A DNA stretch of 64,000 nt from NCBI GenBank assembly GCA_019636445.1, contig JAHBXO010000003.1:229213-293212 (forward strand), written 5' to 3'. The DNA is from Gemmataceae bacterium (GTDB taxonomy: Bacteria > Planctomycetota > Planctomycetia > Gemmatales > Gemmataceae). Numbering within the stretch: position 1 is the stretch's first letter; the number at the start of each line of letters is the position of its first letter. The position numbers and the translations under genes were made by a program. Positions 1 to 9,167 of this stretch are shown here, in pieces. The notes under the pieces are model-generated. The model was not told the origin of the DNA. It did no database searches and saw only the letters and a list, made by a program, of their open reading frames with translations.

Positions 1-687
1 GACGCTGCCGGTGCGACCACCGGGCTGGACGATAACGAGATCGGCTTCGATGAGCGGCGAACATGCGACGCCCCAGCGGGGGATCGTCGCCTGGAATTCC
101 TCTACGAGGTCGTGCCGCCAGTACTCTTTTTTGGAGTGGGCGTCGGCGCAGACGAACTGGCCGGTAGCGCCGACCCAGTAGACGCGACCATCGTGGACGG
201 TGGGACTGGACCGCGGCCCGGCAGCGTACCCGCCGGTGATGGCGGCATAGTCGGCGGGTGAGCTTAATTCCCAGAGCGCGGCGCCGTCGTTCGCGTTCAA
301 GCAGATCAGTCGCTCGATCTTGCCCGCACCGTCGTAATCGAGCGTGTAGAGTTTGTCGCCGACGACCGAACAGGACGCGTAGCCGCCCTTGCAGGGGACA
401 CTCCATCGCTCGCGCGGGGGCTTTTCGTTCCAGTTCGCGCGGAAGGGGCCGGCGGGCGCGCGGCCGTCGCGGTTCGGCCCGCGCCATTGCGGCCAGCCGC
501 TCTCAGGCTTCGCCACAGTCTCGGTCAGTTTGGCCGCCTTCAGCTTCTCGATCTGCGCCGCGTCGACCGATTCGCGGTCGAACGCGTTCGGGAAGCGATT
601 CATCAGGAGAAAACCGGCGACGAGCGCGATGCCGAGCACGCTGACGACGACCAGCGCGATCCGCGGTTTGGAGTTCGGCATCGGCAT
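1..687 (-). CDS. PQQ-type beta-propeller protein, membrane anchored (3' part outside the window)
   Basis: The 229 codons visible are the N-terminal part of a longer protein that continues past the left edge. Residues about 7-28 form one hydrophobic helix (signal anchor), followed by a linker and the motif WPQWRGPNRDG, which is the usual entry to planctomycete outer-membrane PQQ-like (BamB-type) propellers. Blade-like segments follow (VVGDKLYTLD, SSPTVHDGRVYWVGATG). The start ATG is only 4 bases after the hemL stop codon and AAAGGA lies right against it, so translation probably depends on hemL. A second in-frame ATG follows two codons later. Whether the protein binds PQQ or acts only as a scaffold cannot be read from this part. 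Not recognised more specifically. Confidence 0.85.
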   Translation of the reverse strand, partial: MPMPNSKPRIALVVVSVLGIALVAGFLLMNRFPNAFDRESVDAAQIEKLKAAKLTETVAKPESGWPQWRGPNRDGRAPAGPFRANWNEKPPRERWSVPCKGGYASCSVVGDKLYTLDYDGAGKIERLICLNANDGAALWELSSPADYAAITGGYAAGPRSSPTVHDGRVYWVGATGQFVCADAHSKKEYWRHDLVEEFQATIPRWGVACSPLIEADLVIVQPGGRTGSV

Positions 688-691
688 TCCT

Positions 692-2005
692 TTACTGGGC
701 CAGGGACGCAAGCGCATCGCGGGCAGCGGCGAGCGTCTCGTCGATGTTGGCATCCGTCATGGCGGCGCAGGTGAAGGCCGCCTCGAACTGACTGCACGGC
801 AGATAGACGCCCCGATCCATCATCGCCCAGAAGAACCGGGCGAACTTCGCCTTGTCGCTGGCCACCGCCGAAGCGTAGTCCACGATCGGCACCGTCGCGA
901 AGAAGAGCGTCCACATGCTGCCGATGCGCTGGAATCTCGCGGCGTGTCCCGCATCCTGGGCCGCGGCGAGCAGCCCCTCGCCGATGCGCCGGTTCTGCGC
1001 ATCGAGCCGCGCGTACGGCGGATTCGCCTTCAATTCCCTGAGGGTGGCGATCCCGGCCGCCATCGCCACTGGGTTGCCGGACAGCGTACCTGCCTGGAAT
1101 ACCGGACCGGCGGGCATGACCTTTTCCAGGATGTCCCGTCGGCCGCCATACGCACCCACGGGATAGCCGCCGCCGATGATCTTGCCGAGACAGGTGAGGT
1201 CCGGCGTGTCGCCGAAGAGTTCCTGCGCACCGCCGTAGGCGAGGCGGAAGCCGGTCATGACTTCGTCGTAGATGAGCAGCGCGCCGTGCTTCGCCGTGAG
1301 GCGGCGCAGTTCCTTGCGGAACTCCTCGCTCGGCGGAATGAGGCCCATATTGCCGACGACCGGTTCGAGGATCACACCGGCGATGGCGTCCCCTTTCGCG
1401 GCGAACACCTCGGCGAGCTGCGTCACGTCGTTGTATTGCAGGATGAGCGTATCTTGCGTGCAGCCTTTCGGGATGCCGGGGCTGTTCGGCACGCCGAGCG
1501 TCAGGGCGCTGGAGCCGGCGGCGACGAGCAGCGAATCGACGTGCCCGTGGTAGCAACCGGCGAACTTGACGATGAGATCGCGCCCCGTGTAGCCGCGAGC
1601 GAGGCGGATCGCACTCATGGTCGCTTCGGTGCCGCTGGAGACGAATCGGACCATTTCGACCGAGGGCATCGCGGCGATGACCATCTCGGCGAGTTCCGTT
1701 TCCTTCTCGCAGGGCGCGCCGTAACTCGAACCGTCCTTCATCGCGGCGATCGTCGCATTCAGCACGGCGGGGTGGCCGTGGCCGAGGATCATCGGCCCCC
1801 AGGAACCGATGAAATCGAGGTACCGGTTTCCGTCCACATCGTAGAGGTATGGCCCTTGAGCGCGTTGGATCGTGATCGGCGTTCCGCCGACACCTCCGAA
1901 TGCGCGGGCCGGGCTGTTCACTCCGCCGGGGATGACGCGCTTCGCACGCTCATGGGCGGCGCGGGAGTTCGGTCGATCGATGCGGGACAAGTCGTTCATG
2001 ATCAT
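692..2005 (-). CDS. hemL: Glutamate-1-semialdehyde 2,1-aminomutase
   Basis: PLP enzyme that converts glutamate-1-semialdehyde into 5-aminolevulinate in the C5 route to haem and cobalamin precursors; cytoplasmic. The 437-residue protein has the normal family length. Visible family marks: RVIPGGVNSPARAF at the N-terminus, FIGSWGPMILGHGHP, VRFVSSGTEATMSAIRLARG, the YDEVMTGFR strand with the PLP-ring aspartate, and LGKIIGGGYPVGAYGG with Schiff-base lysine K275. The frame is open further upstream, but that would overlap the kinase gene; ATG at 2005 or 1999 fits the conserved N-terminus. It lies 20 bases after the kinase gene and 4 bases before the propeller gene, so the three are probably co-transcribed, an odd partnership for a haem gene. 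Confidence 0.95.
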   Translation of the reverse strand: MIMNDLSRIDRPNSRAAHERAKRVIPGGVNSPARAFGGVGGTPITIQRAQGPYLYDVDGNRYLDFIGSWGPMILGHGHPAVLNATIAAMKDGSSYGAPCEKETELAEMVIAAMPSVEMVRFVSSGTEATMSAIRLARGYTGRDLIVKFAGCYHGHVDSLLVAAGSSALTLGVPNSPGIPKGCTQDTLILQYNDVTQLAEVFAAKGDAIAGVILEPVVGNMGLIPPSEEFRKELRRLTAKHGALLIYDEVMTGFRLAYGGAQELFGDTPDLTCLGKIIGGGYPVGAYGGRRDILEKVMPAGPVFQAGTLSGNPVAMAAGIATLRELKANPPYARLDAQNRRIGEGLLAAAQDAGHAARFQRIGSMWTLFFATVPIVDYASAVASDKAKFARFFWAMMDRGVYLPCSQFEAAFTCAAMTDANIDETLAAARDALASLAQ

Positions 2006-2025
2006 CCGTGGGATTGCGAATCCGT

Positions 2026-4023
2026 CTATTTGATTTCGGACAGCAGGGCTTTCGATTCGTCGAGCGATTTCTTGATTGCCGCGTCGCTTTCGTCGCCGTA
2101 GCCATCGATCAATTCGCGCAGCCGGTTTCGGATATCGCGTTTCTCGGCGCCGGCGTCGGACGACTCTTTCACGCGGTCCCACTCGGCGCGGATCGCGTCG
2201 AGTTGCTTGCGAACGAGTTCGATCCGCGCCTTGCCGTCGTCGGCCTTCGGGTCGAACTTCGCGCCGCGTTCGCGGATGCCGAGCAGGAACCAGCCGCGTT
2301 GATCGGCTTTCTTCTCCGTCAGCTTCACGATCTCGGCGAACAGCCGGCGCGCTTTCGGCATGTCCTCGACATGCTTCAGACGGTTCCGGTCCGGATCGTC
2401 GGACAGCAACGGCACGCCGCCCGACGCACCGAGCCGGATCGCCAGCTTCGCGATCGACTCCGGCTCAGTCGGATCGAATTTCCAGGGCTTCTCGTTGATC
2501 TCCATGTCCTTCAATTCTTCTCGCATTTTCTTGATTCTGTCATCCACGTCGCGGTGCAATTTGAGCCGTTCATCGGCCAGCCAGCCCCAGCCTTCGCCGT
2601 GGACGTCCCGGATTTCGGATTCGCGGCCTTTGATTCCAAGCCACTGCTTTTGCGCGATGGCGAGATCGCCGGATTGTTCCGCATCCAGTGCGTTCATCGC
2701 GGCGTGGAAGGTCGGTTCATCAGTGTTGTCGGGCGGTTTCGATTTGTCGAAAAGGCTCGAAAAGTATCGCTTGTCCAGCAGGGCTTCGATCTTTTTGCCG
2801 CGTGTCTCGCGGAGTGTTTTCTTCACGCTCGCGGTGATTTCATCCGTCTGGCCGGCGTACTTCGCGAGGTACGCCTCGGCGGCCGCGATCTTCGATTCAT
2901 TGTCAGCGGACTTCGCCACCGCGTCCGCCATTGCCTGCTGGCCCGGCGGCGAGAAGAACCAGACCGCCCCCGCGATCAGACCGATCCCCACGACAACCGC
3001 CGGCACGGCTCGCACCCACTGCCGTTCCAGTAGCGGTACCGACTTCTTCTTTTTCTTCTTCCCCGCCTTGCCCGCCTTCAACGACCGCGCCGCGTCCAGG
3101 TCCTCGTCGTCGATCTTCTGCAAGCCCGAGAGCCGATCTTTTTTCTTCGCGTTCGCCAGTTCCGCCCCGGCGCTCTGCTGGTTCTGCATCTTGAATTCGA
3201 TGTCGGACAACATCCGGCCTACGGTCGCCGCGTCCATCGGCCGCGTCGACTTGTCCTTCTCCAGAAGGAACATGATCAGGTTGTCCAACCAGACCGGTAT
3301 ATCGGGCACGAACTTACTGGGTCGCGGAGGCGGCTCCTGCACATGTTTCATGAACATGTCCACGGTGTTCTCGGCCACGAACGGCTTGCGCCCCGTGAGC
3401 AGTTCGAACAGCACGATCCCCAGCGAATACAGGTCCGACTTGTTCGACAGGTCCTTCTCGCCGCGGCATTGTTCCGGCGACATATACGCCGCCGTGCCGA
3501 TGGTGCTGTTCGCGCCCGTCAGCGCCGTCACATCGGTGTCCTTCGCGATGCCGAAGTCGGTGAGCTTCAGCTTGCCGTCCGTCGTCACCATGAGGTTCGA
3601 CGGTTTCAGGTCGCGATGGATGATGCCCTTTTCGTGAGCGTACTGGAGCGCGGAGCAGAGCTGTTTCGCGTAGTCGACGACCTCTTCCCAACCGAGCTTG
3701 CCGCGGCGTGCCAGTACATGGTCCAGCGATTCCCCTTCGATGTACTCCATCGCGATGAAGGGCGTCTTCGACGGCTTGTTCGGGCTGGGCGTGGCGATGA
3801 GCCGGACGATGTGCGGATGCTTGAGTTGTTTCAGGATAGCGGCTTCGCGGTGGAAGCGGTCCATGGCACTCTTGTTGCCAAGCAGCCCGAGCGCCACGAC
3901 CTTGAGCGCGACGGTAACGGGCTTGCCGTCGTGGTCGAAACGGGCGCGGTAGACGGTGCCCATCGCGCCGCTGCCCAATTCCTTTTCGATCTGGAACGGG
4001 CCGAGTTTTTGTCCGTCCAGCAT
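2026..4023 (-). CDS. Membrane-bound serine/threonine protein kinase
   Basis: A Hanks-type kinase domain occupies roughly residues 8-275: glycine loop GSGAMG, the VALK lysine, HRDLKPSN with catalytic D138, DFG, and MSPEQ in place of APE. One membrane helix at about 334-357 (WVRAVPAVVVGIGLIAGAVW) follows a lysine-rich stretch. The remaining 300 residues, predicted outside the cytoplasm, are charged and helical, with no PASTA or TPR signature that I recognise. Start chosen at 4023 because GGAGGAG sits 8 bases upstream; the open frame continues to 4104 without a better site. First gene of the hemL unit and divergent from the giant gene at 4191. The target is unknown. Confidence 0.92.
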   Translation of the reverse strand: MLDGQKLGPFQIEKELGSGAMGTVYRARFDHDGKPVTVALKVVALGLLGNKSAMDRFHREAAILKQLKHPHIVRLIATPSPNKPSKTPFIAMEYIEGESLDHVLARRGKLGWEEVVDYAKQLCSALQYAHEKGIIHRDLKPSNLMVTTDGKLKLTDFGIAKDTDVTALTGANSTIGTAAYMSPEQCRGEKDLSNKSDLYSLGIVLFELLTGRKPFVAENTVDMFMKHVQEPPPRPSKFVPDIPVWLDNLIMFLLEKDKSTRPMDAATVGRMLSDIEFKMQNQQSAGAELANAKKKDRLSGLQKIDDEDLDAARSLKAGKAGKKKKKKSVPLLERQWVRAVPAVVVGIGLIAGAVWFFSPPGQQAMADAVAKSADNESKIAAAEAYLAKYAGQTDEITASVKKTLRETRGKKIEALLDKRYFSSLFDKSKPPDNTDEPTFHAAMNALDAEQSGDLAIAQKQWLGIKGRESEIRDVHGEGWGWLADERLKLHRDVDDRIKKMREELKDMEINEKPWKFDPTEPESIAKLAIRLGASGGVPLLSDDPDRNRLKHVEDMPKARRLFAEIVKLTEKKADQRGWFLLGIRERGAKFDPKADDGKARIELVRKQLDAIRAEWDRVKESSDAGAEKRDIRNRLRELIDGYGDESDAAIKKSLDESKALLSEIK

Positions 4024-4130
4024 GCCGCGCCCTCCTCCGTTTCGGCGGGCATTATTGTAAGGATCAAACCGGTTCGGCATCGGGCAATCGCACTGCGTCA
4101 CCAATTCGTAACGCCGGACGAAGGACGGGG

Positions 4131-4160
4131 TTCCGCCAGCGAATCCCGAACATCTATAAT
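4131..4160 (+). promoter_or_regulatory. Candidate sigma70-like promoter for the giant repeat protein gene
   Basis: A perfect -10 hexamer TATAAT lies at 4155-4160, 30 bases before the start codon. The -35 position (TTCCGC at 4131-4136, 18-base spacer) is poor. It lies in the 167-base gap between the two divergent genes. On the other strand TACAAT at 4059-4054 could serve the kinase gene, also without a good -35. Confidence 0.4.
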
Positions 4161-4190
4161 TGCAAAGTCCGACTCCCGCGAGACCGCGAC

Positions 4191-7100
4191 ATGCCCACCA
4201 TCGCCGCCAAGCCGAAACCCGGCGCGAAACTCGAAACCGAAGTCGATCGTCAGATCGCCAAGGTTGTCCGCCGCATTCGCACGCACGATGTGCTCGCCGG
4301 CGTCTTCCTGCTCGCCGTCGTCGTCCTCGGTTACGTCGCCGTCGCGATGGTCCTCGACCGCTGGCTTGAACTCCCCGACTGGATCCGCCAGCTTGGCTTC
4401 CTCGGCCTGCTCGGCAGCGTCGGCGCGCTCGCCTGGCTCGCCGTCGTTCGGCCGTTGCGACGTACCGTGAACCCGCTTTACGCCGCGAAGGAAGTCGAAG
4501 ACACGGCGGAGGAAGCGAAAAACTCCATCGTGAACTGGGTCGACCTGCAGGACAAACCGATCAACGAATCGGTCCGCGCCGCCGTCGCCGCCCGCGCCGC
4601 CAAGCTGCTCAAGGATGCCGATCTCGACAAGGCCGGCGAATCGAAGCGGCTGCTCTACCTCGGCTGGTCCGTCGGCGTGCTCGTCGTCGTCTTTGCCACG
4701 CTGTTCATGGTCTTCAAGCCCGTCGTCTTCGGCTCGCTCCTCGGCCGCGCGATCAACCCGTTCTCCTCCGGTGCCATCGCCACGCGTACGCAATTGACAC
4801 TCGTGGAACCCGCGAGTGGCGACCTTACCGTCACGGCAGGCCAGCCCGTGACCGTGACGGTCGACGTGAGCGGTAAGACACCCGACACGGACGCGCCTGA
4901 CCGCCTCCGCGTGCTGCTTCGCCACAATCTCGCCGATGCGAACTACGACGACGTGCCGCTCGAACCCGCCGACGCCACGCGCCGCTGGACCGTCTGCCTC
5001 GCCGAACGCCACGTGCAGAACGGCTTCTGGTACAAGGTTGCCGGCGGCGACGCCGAGACGGCCGAATACCGCGTGACCGTTCGCCCCAAGCCGACCTTTA
5101 CGAGCTTCGAACTGGGCTACCAGTATCCCGAGTACCTGCGGATGAAGGCCGACACTTCGACCGGCCCGCACATCGAGGCGCACCGCGGCACGGTGGTGAC
5201 GATCCGGGCGAAGGCGAATCGGGAACTTAAGGCTGGCCGCGCCGTCATTGCCAATCAGCCCGCGCCCGTGCCGGGCGAGGTGGTCGGCGAAGCGAAAGAC
5301 ACGCTCCAGGTGAAGCTGACCCTCGCCGAAAGCACCACCTACCGGCTCCTCTTCCAATCCACGGACGGCGAATCCAACACCGACGCTCCCGTCTACGACT
5401 TGCGCGTGCTCGTCGATCAACCGCCGGTCGCTACGATCCTGAACCCGAAGGACGAAGAGACGACGCTGCCGACCAACGGCCTACTCGCCGTCGACGGCAC
5501 GATCGGCGACGACTTCGGCATCGACCGCGTCGCGCTGCGAATGCGAGTTCTCACCCCGAACGGTCCGGCACGCAACCTCGCCGGCAAGCCGTACCAGAAT
5601 GGCCAATCCTTCAAACGCCCTGCCGACGGCACTTTTCCCACCTCGCTCGACTACAAGGACTCGATCGCGCTCGACAAGCTCACCGATGAGTCAGGCCTGC
5701 CCGTTGCGCTCAAACCCGATTCCGTCGTCGAGTACTGGATCGAAGCGATCGACAGTTGCGACGTTCCCGGCTCGAACGTCGGCAAATCGAAGGTGCAGCG
5801 CTTGCGGTTGGTCGCGCCGAAGGTCGAGGAAAAGGCCAAGGCCGACGTGCAGCAACAGGCCGAGAAGCGCAAAGCGGACGAGGCCGCGCACCGGCAGGAG
5901 CAACAGAAGAAGCTGGAGAATGAGCAGCGCCCGTCGAAACAGTCCCCGCGCAAGCAGGAGGAGCAACAGCGCGGCGAACCGGCCGAAGGCCAACCGGGCG
6001 AACCGAAACCCAGGGAGCCGAAGGCGGGCGAACCGGGCGCCGACGGCCAACCGATGCCGAAGGCGGACCCGATGGGCGCGAAGGGAGCGAATGAGCCGGG
6101 CAAGACCGATGAACCGCCGATGAAGGGTTCGAAGCCGAACGAACCGATGGACAAAGCCACTGAGGGGAAGCCCGGTGCCGGGGCTTCCCCGGAGGACCAG
6201 AAGCTGAAAGAGAAGGCTGAGGAGATTCAAAAGAAGATCGACGACGAGCAGAAGCAGTCGGGCGACGCGAAGCCACAGCCGGACGCGAAGCAACAACCGA
6301 TGGCGGGCGGCGGCAAGAAGGGTCCGCCGATGGACGCCGCGGCCGAGCCGAAGCCGGCCGGCGATGACAAGACGACCGAGCCGGAAGAGAAGCAGGGTCC
6401 GCTTGGCGGCGGCTCGGCTGGGGCACAGAAGCCCACACCCAAGGACGCGAACGACCGCGCCGACAAGCAGGCGGCCGAGCAGGCGGCACGCGACCTCGCC
6501 GGCAACGACGAAGGCAAGAAACAGTCGGCCCGCGAGGAACTCGACAAGCAGATCGGCGAGGAGAACCGCAAGCAGTTGGAAAAGAACATCGAGGAACGCC
6601 GCAAGACCGCCGAAGGATTGAACTCCAAGGACCCGATGGAGCGGGCGAAGGCGGAGGAGAACGCAACCAAACTGCAGCGCGAAGCGATGGAGGCGGAGCA
6701 GGAACGGAACGCCAAGACCCGCGATCGCGAGGAGGGGGACGCCGAGCAATTGTCCCGCAAGAAGGAACTCGAACAGGCCGTCAAGGATCTGAATTCCAAA
6801 GATCCGATGCTGCAGGAACGGGGGAAGGAAAAGCTCGACGAACTCGTCGGCAAGGACGCGCGGAAGGAGGTCGAGAATCTGCGTGACCAGTTGAAGTCCG
6901 GTGACAAGGACCGCGAGAAGGCGGCGCAGGAAGAACTGAACAAAATGAAGAAGCAGGCCGAGCAGAAGGCTGCGAACGAGAAGGCGGAGAACGACCGGAA
7001 GCTCGAGCAGGCCGCGAAGGACGTGGCCGGCGACGACGCCGGCAAGAAGGAGGCTGCCAAGAAGGAGATCGACAAGCAACTCGGACAGGGCGCCGGCGAC

Positions 7101-9167
7101 AAGGCCGAGCAGGCGGCAAATGTGAAGAAGGACGCCGGCCCGAAGGAACGCGAGCAGGCGGCGAAGAACGAACTGGCGAAGCAGAAGCAGGCCGCCGACC
7201 AGAAAGCCGGTAAGGGTGAACCGTCGCCCGAGGAGAAGGCCGCGAACGAGCAGAAGCTCGAGAAGGCCGCGAAGGACCTTGCCGGGAACGACCCGCAGAA
7301 GAAACAGGACGCCAAGAAGGAGATCGACAAGCAACTCGGACAAGGCGCCGGCGAGAAGGCCGAACAGAAGCTGAACGAACGCCAGCAGGCCGCCGGGAAG
7401 CAGCAATCGGGCGATCCGAAGCAGCAACAGGAGGGAGACGAGGAATCCCAGAAGCTCCAGCGCGAGCTGACGGAGGAGGCGTTCAAGAACGCAAAGTCCC
7501 GGAAGAACCAGTCCGGCGACGCCGACCAACTCACGCGCCGCGAGGAGTTGGAGCAGGCCGCGAAGGATCTGAATTCCGATGACCCGAAGAAGAAGGAAGC
7601 AGCCGAGAAAAAGCTCGACGAACTCGTCGGCAAGGATGCCCGTCAGAAGGCGCAGCAACTCGGCGACGATCTGAGGTCCGGCGACAAGGATAAACAGAAG
7701 GCGGCCGTCGACGAACTTCAGAAGATGAAGAAGGACCTTGAGAAGCAAAACGCGAAGAACGAGCCGAAGGGTTCCCCGGAAGATCATGCGAAGCAGGATC
7801 AACTCGAGAAGGCCGCGAAGGACGCTGCCGGGAACGACCCGGCGAAGAAGGACGCCGCCAAGAAGGAACTCGACCAGCAACTCGGCCAGGGCGCCGGCGA
7901 CAAGGTCGAGGAAGCCGCAAAGAAGGACCCGAACGCGAACCCGATGCAGCGCGAACAGGCGGCGAAGGACGAACTCGCGAAGCAGCGGCAAGCGGCCGAC
8001 CAGAAGAAGGCCGAGCAGGCTGCGAAGGACGTGGCCGGAAACGACCCTGCGAAGAAGGAGGCCGCCAAGAAGGAGCTCGACAAGCAGTTCGGAAAAGGCG
8101 CTGGCGACGAACTCGAGAAGAAGATGAAGGAACGCCAGGACGCGGCCGAGAAGTTGCAATCGAAGAACGACGCCGAGCGCAAGCAGGGCGAGGCGAAGGC
8201 CGAACAGATGCAGAAGGACGCTCTGGCGAAGGCGGCCGAGGAGAAGGAACGCCAGGAGATCGAGCAGGCTTCGAAGGACCTGATGTCCGACGACAAGACC
8301 AAGAGCGACGCGGCGCGTAAAAAGCTGGAGGAGAAGTTCGGCAAGGACGCGGTCGACAAGGCCAAGCAACTCGGCGACGACCTGAAGTCGGGCGACAAGG
8401 ACCGCCAGAAGGCCGCGATGGACGAGTTGAAGAAGCTCCAGGAGCAGGCGAACCAGCAGGCCAAGAAGGATGGCAAACCCGAAGGCAAGGAGCTATCGCC
8501 CGAGGAGATCGAGAAGCTCGCGCAGGCGGCGAAGGACCTGAATTCTCCCGACGCGAACAAGAAGAAGGACGCCGAGAAACAACTCGACGAGAAGCTCGGC
8601 GAGCAGGGTCGCAAGCAACTCGAAGAGATGCTCAAGGACGGCAAGGAACCGACGAAGGAGCAACTGGACGCCGCGAAGAAGCTGATGGAGCAATTGGCGA
8701 AGAACAACCCCGGCCGCGGACCGAACGACAATCAGCGCGACCCGCGCAAGGACGGCGGCATCGGCGGCACGACCGACACGAAGGGTACGCCGCTCGAAGC
8801 GAACAAGGATTTCGACAAGCAGGCCGGGCAGCTTCAACTGGAGAAGCTCAAGAAGGCCGAGGCCAACAAGGAACTCCTCAAGAAGCTGGGCTACACGGAG
8901 GAGGAATACAAGCGATTCGTCGAGGGCTACGAGGAGATGGTGAAGAAGTTGCCCGAAGCGAAGGACCTGCCGACCGACACACCGAAGCCCGGCGAGCCGT
9001 CGAAGCCGACGCTGCGCGTCGACGGCGCGGGCAAGGTCGAGCAGCGCGGCGACGGCAGCAAGTCCGGCACCAACTCCGCCGGCGTAACGAACGCCCCGCC
9101 CGGCTACGGCGACGCCCGGAAGAAGTTCGCCGAGAGCGCGACGAAACAGAAGGAGGAGAAGAAATGA
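4191..9167 (+). CDS. Giant DUF4175-like membrane protein with long charged helical repeats
   Basis: A protein of 1658 residues. Three membrane helices (about 34-58, 67-86, 156-182) open the protein, followed by about 340 residues of beta-rich, Ig-like sequence (for example LTLVEPASGDLTVTAGQ, VEYWIEAIDSCDVPGS). From about residue 545 it is highly charged. A Pro/Gly/Glu-rich linker leads into a long series of helical units of the type AAKDL-x-S-x-DP...LDE-x-x-G that repeats three times at a larger scale of roughly 240-260 residues. The C-terminus returns to unique sequence with PPGYGDARKKF. The N-terminal arrangement resembles DUF4175/TIGR02302-type planctomycete proteins that accompany MoxR and vWA genes; such an operon is 5 kb downstream. 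Function unknown; a structural or scaffold role at the envelope is inference only. Confidence 0.85.
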   Translation: MPTIAAKPKPGAKLETEVDRQIAKVVRRIRTHDVLAGVFLLAVVVLGYVAVAMVLDRWLELPDWIRQLGFLGLLGSVGALAWLAVVRPLRRTVNPLYAAKEVEDTAEEAKNSIVNWVDLQDKPINESVRAAVAARAAKLLKDADLDKAGESKRLLYLGWSVGVLVVVFATLFMVFKPVVFGSLLGRAINPFSSGAIATRTQLTLVEPASGDLTVTAGQPVTVTVDVSGKTPDTDAPDRLRVLLRHNLADANYDDVPLEPADATRRWTVCLAERHVQNGFWYKVAGGDAETAEYRVTVRPKPTFTSFELGYQYPEYLRMKADTSTGPHIEAHRGTVVTIRAKANRELKAGRAVIANQPAPVPGEVVGEAKDTLQVKLTLAESTTYRLLFQSTDGESNTDAPVYDLRVLVDQPPVATILNPKDEETTLPTNGLLAVDGTIGDDFGIDRVALRMRVLTPNGPARNLAGKPYQNGQSFKRPADGTFPTSLDYKDSIALDKLTDESGLPVALKPDSVVEYWIEAIDSCDVPGSNVGKSKVQRLRLVAPKVEEKAKADVQQQAEKRKADEAAHRQEQQKKLENEQRPSKQSPRKQEEQQRGEPAEGQPGEPKPREPKAGEPGADGQPMPKADPMGAKGANEPGKTDEPPMKGSKPNEPMDKATEGKPGAGASPEDQKLKEKAEEIQKKIDDEQKQSGDAKPQPDAKQQPMAGGGKKGPPMDAAAEPKPAGDDKTTEPEEKQGPLGGGSAGAQKPTPKDANDRADKQAAEQAARDLAGNDEGKKQSAREELDKQIGEENRKQLEKNIEERRKTAEGLNSKDPMERAKAEENATKLQREAMEAEQERNAKTRDREEGDAEQLSRKKELEQAVKDLNSKDPMLQERGKEKLDELVGKDARKEVENLRDQLKSGDKDREKAAQEELNKMKKQAEQKAANEKAENDRKLEQAAKDVAGDDAGKKEAAKKEIDKQLGQGAGDKAEQAANVKKDAGPKEREQAAKNELAKQKQAADQKAGKGEPSPEEKAANEQKLEKAAKDLAGNDPQKKQDAKKEIDKQLGQGAGEKAEQKLNERQQAAGKQQSGDPKQQQEGDEESQKLQRELTEEAFKNAKSRKNQSGDADQLTRREELEQAAKDLNSDDPKKKEAAEKKLDELVGKDARQKAQQLGDDLRSGDKDKQKAAVDELQKMKKDLEKQNAKNEPKGSPEDHAKQDQLEKAAKDAAGNDPAKKDAAKKELDQQLGQGAGDKVEEAAKKDPNANPMQREQAAKDELAKQRQAADQKKAEQAAKDVAGNDPAKKEAAKKELDKQFGKGAGDELEKKMKERQDAAEKLQSKNDAERKQGEAKAEQMQKDALAKAAEEKERQEIEQASKDLMSDDKTKSDAARKKLEEKFGKDAVDKAKQLGDDLKSGDKDRQKAAMDELKKLQEQANQQAKKDGKPEGKELSPEEIEKLAQAAKDLNSPDANKKKDAEKQLDEKLGEQGRKQLEEMLKDGKEPTKEQLDAAKKLMEQLAKNNPGRGPNDNQRDPRKDGGIGGTTDTKGTPLEANKDFDKQAGQLQLEKLKKAEANKELLKKLGYTEEEYKRFVEGYEEMVKKLPEAKDLPTDTPKPGEPSKPTLRVDGAGKVEQRGDGSKSGTNSAGVTNAPPGYGDARKKFAESATKQKEEKK
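6478..8706 (+). repeat. Protein-level tandem repeat region inside the giant gene
   Basis: Long units beginning ELEQAAKDLNS... and containing LDELVGKDAR and LKSGDKDR-type stretches occur at about 6763-6975, 7543-7747 and 8254-8463, with a partial copy at 8506-8706. Shorter units (AAKDVAGNDPAKKEAAKKEL...QLGQGAGDK) occur near 6478, 7010, 7250, 7800 and 8010. Segments of the type ERRKTAEGLNSKD / ERQQAAGKQQSGD / ERQDAAEKLQSKN join them. The copies differ in many codons, so this is old duplication kept under selection rather than a fresh expansion. Confidence 0.8.

Noticed and set aside
1..644. Plus-strand open frames at the left edge
   Set aside because: They lie opposite the propeller gene and are arginine/serine-rich without any recognisable feature.
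5691..8369. Very long open frame on the minus strand opposite the giant repeat gene (leucine-rich 'protein' of 892 residues)
   Set aside because: It is the mirror of lysine/glutamate-rich codons (AAG/GAG read as CTT/CTC). It has no start signal and no family features, and the plus-strand protein has clear domains and repeats.
6478..8706. Possible CRISPR-like or minisatellite array
   Set aside because: The repeats are at the protein level, diverged at codon third positions, in frame, and without spacers of constant length.
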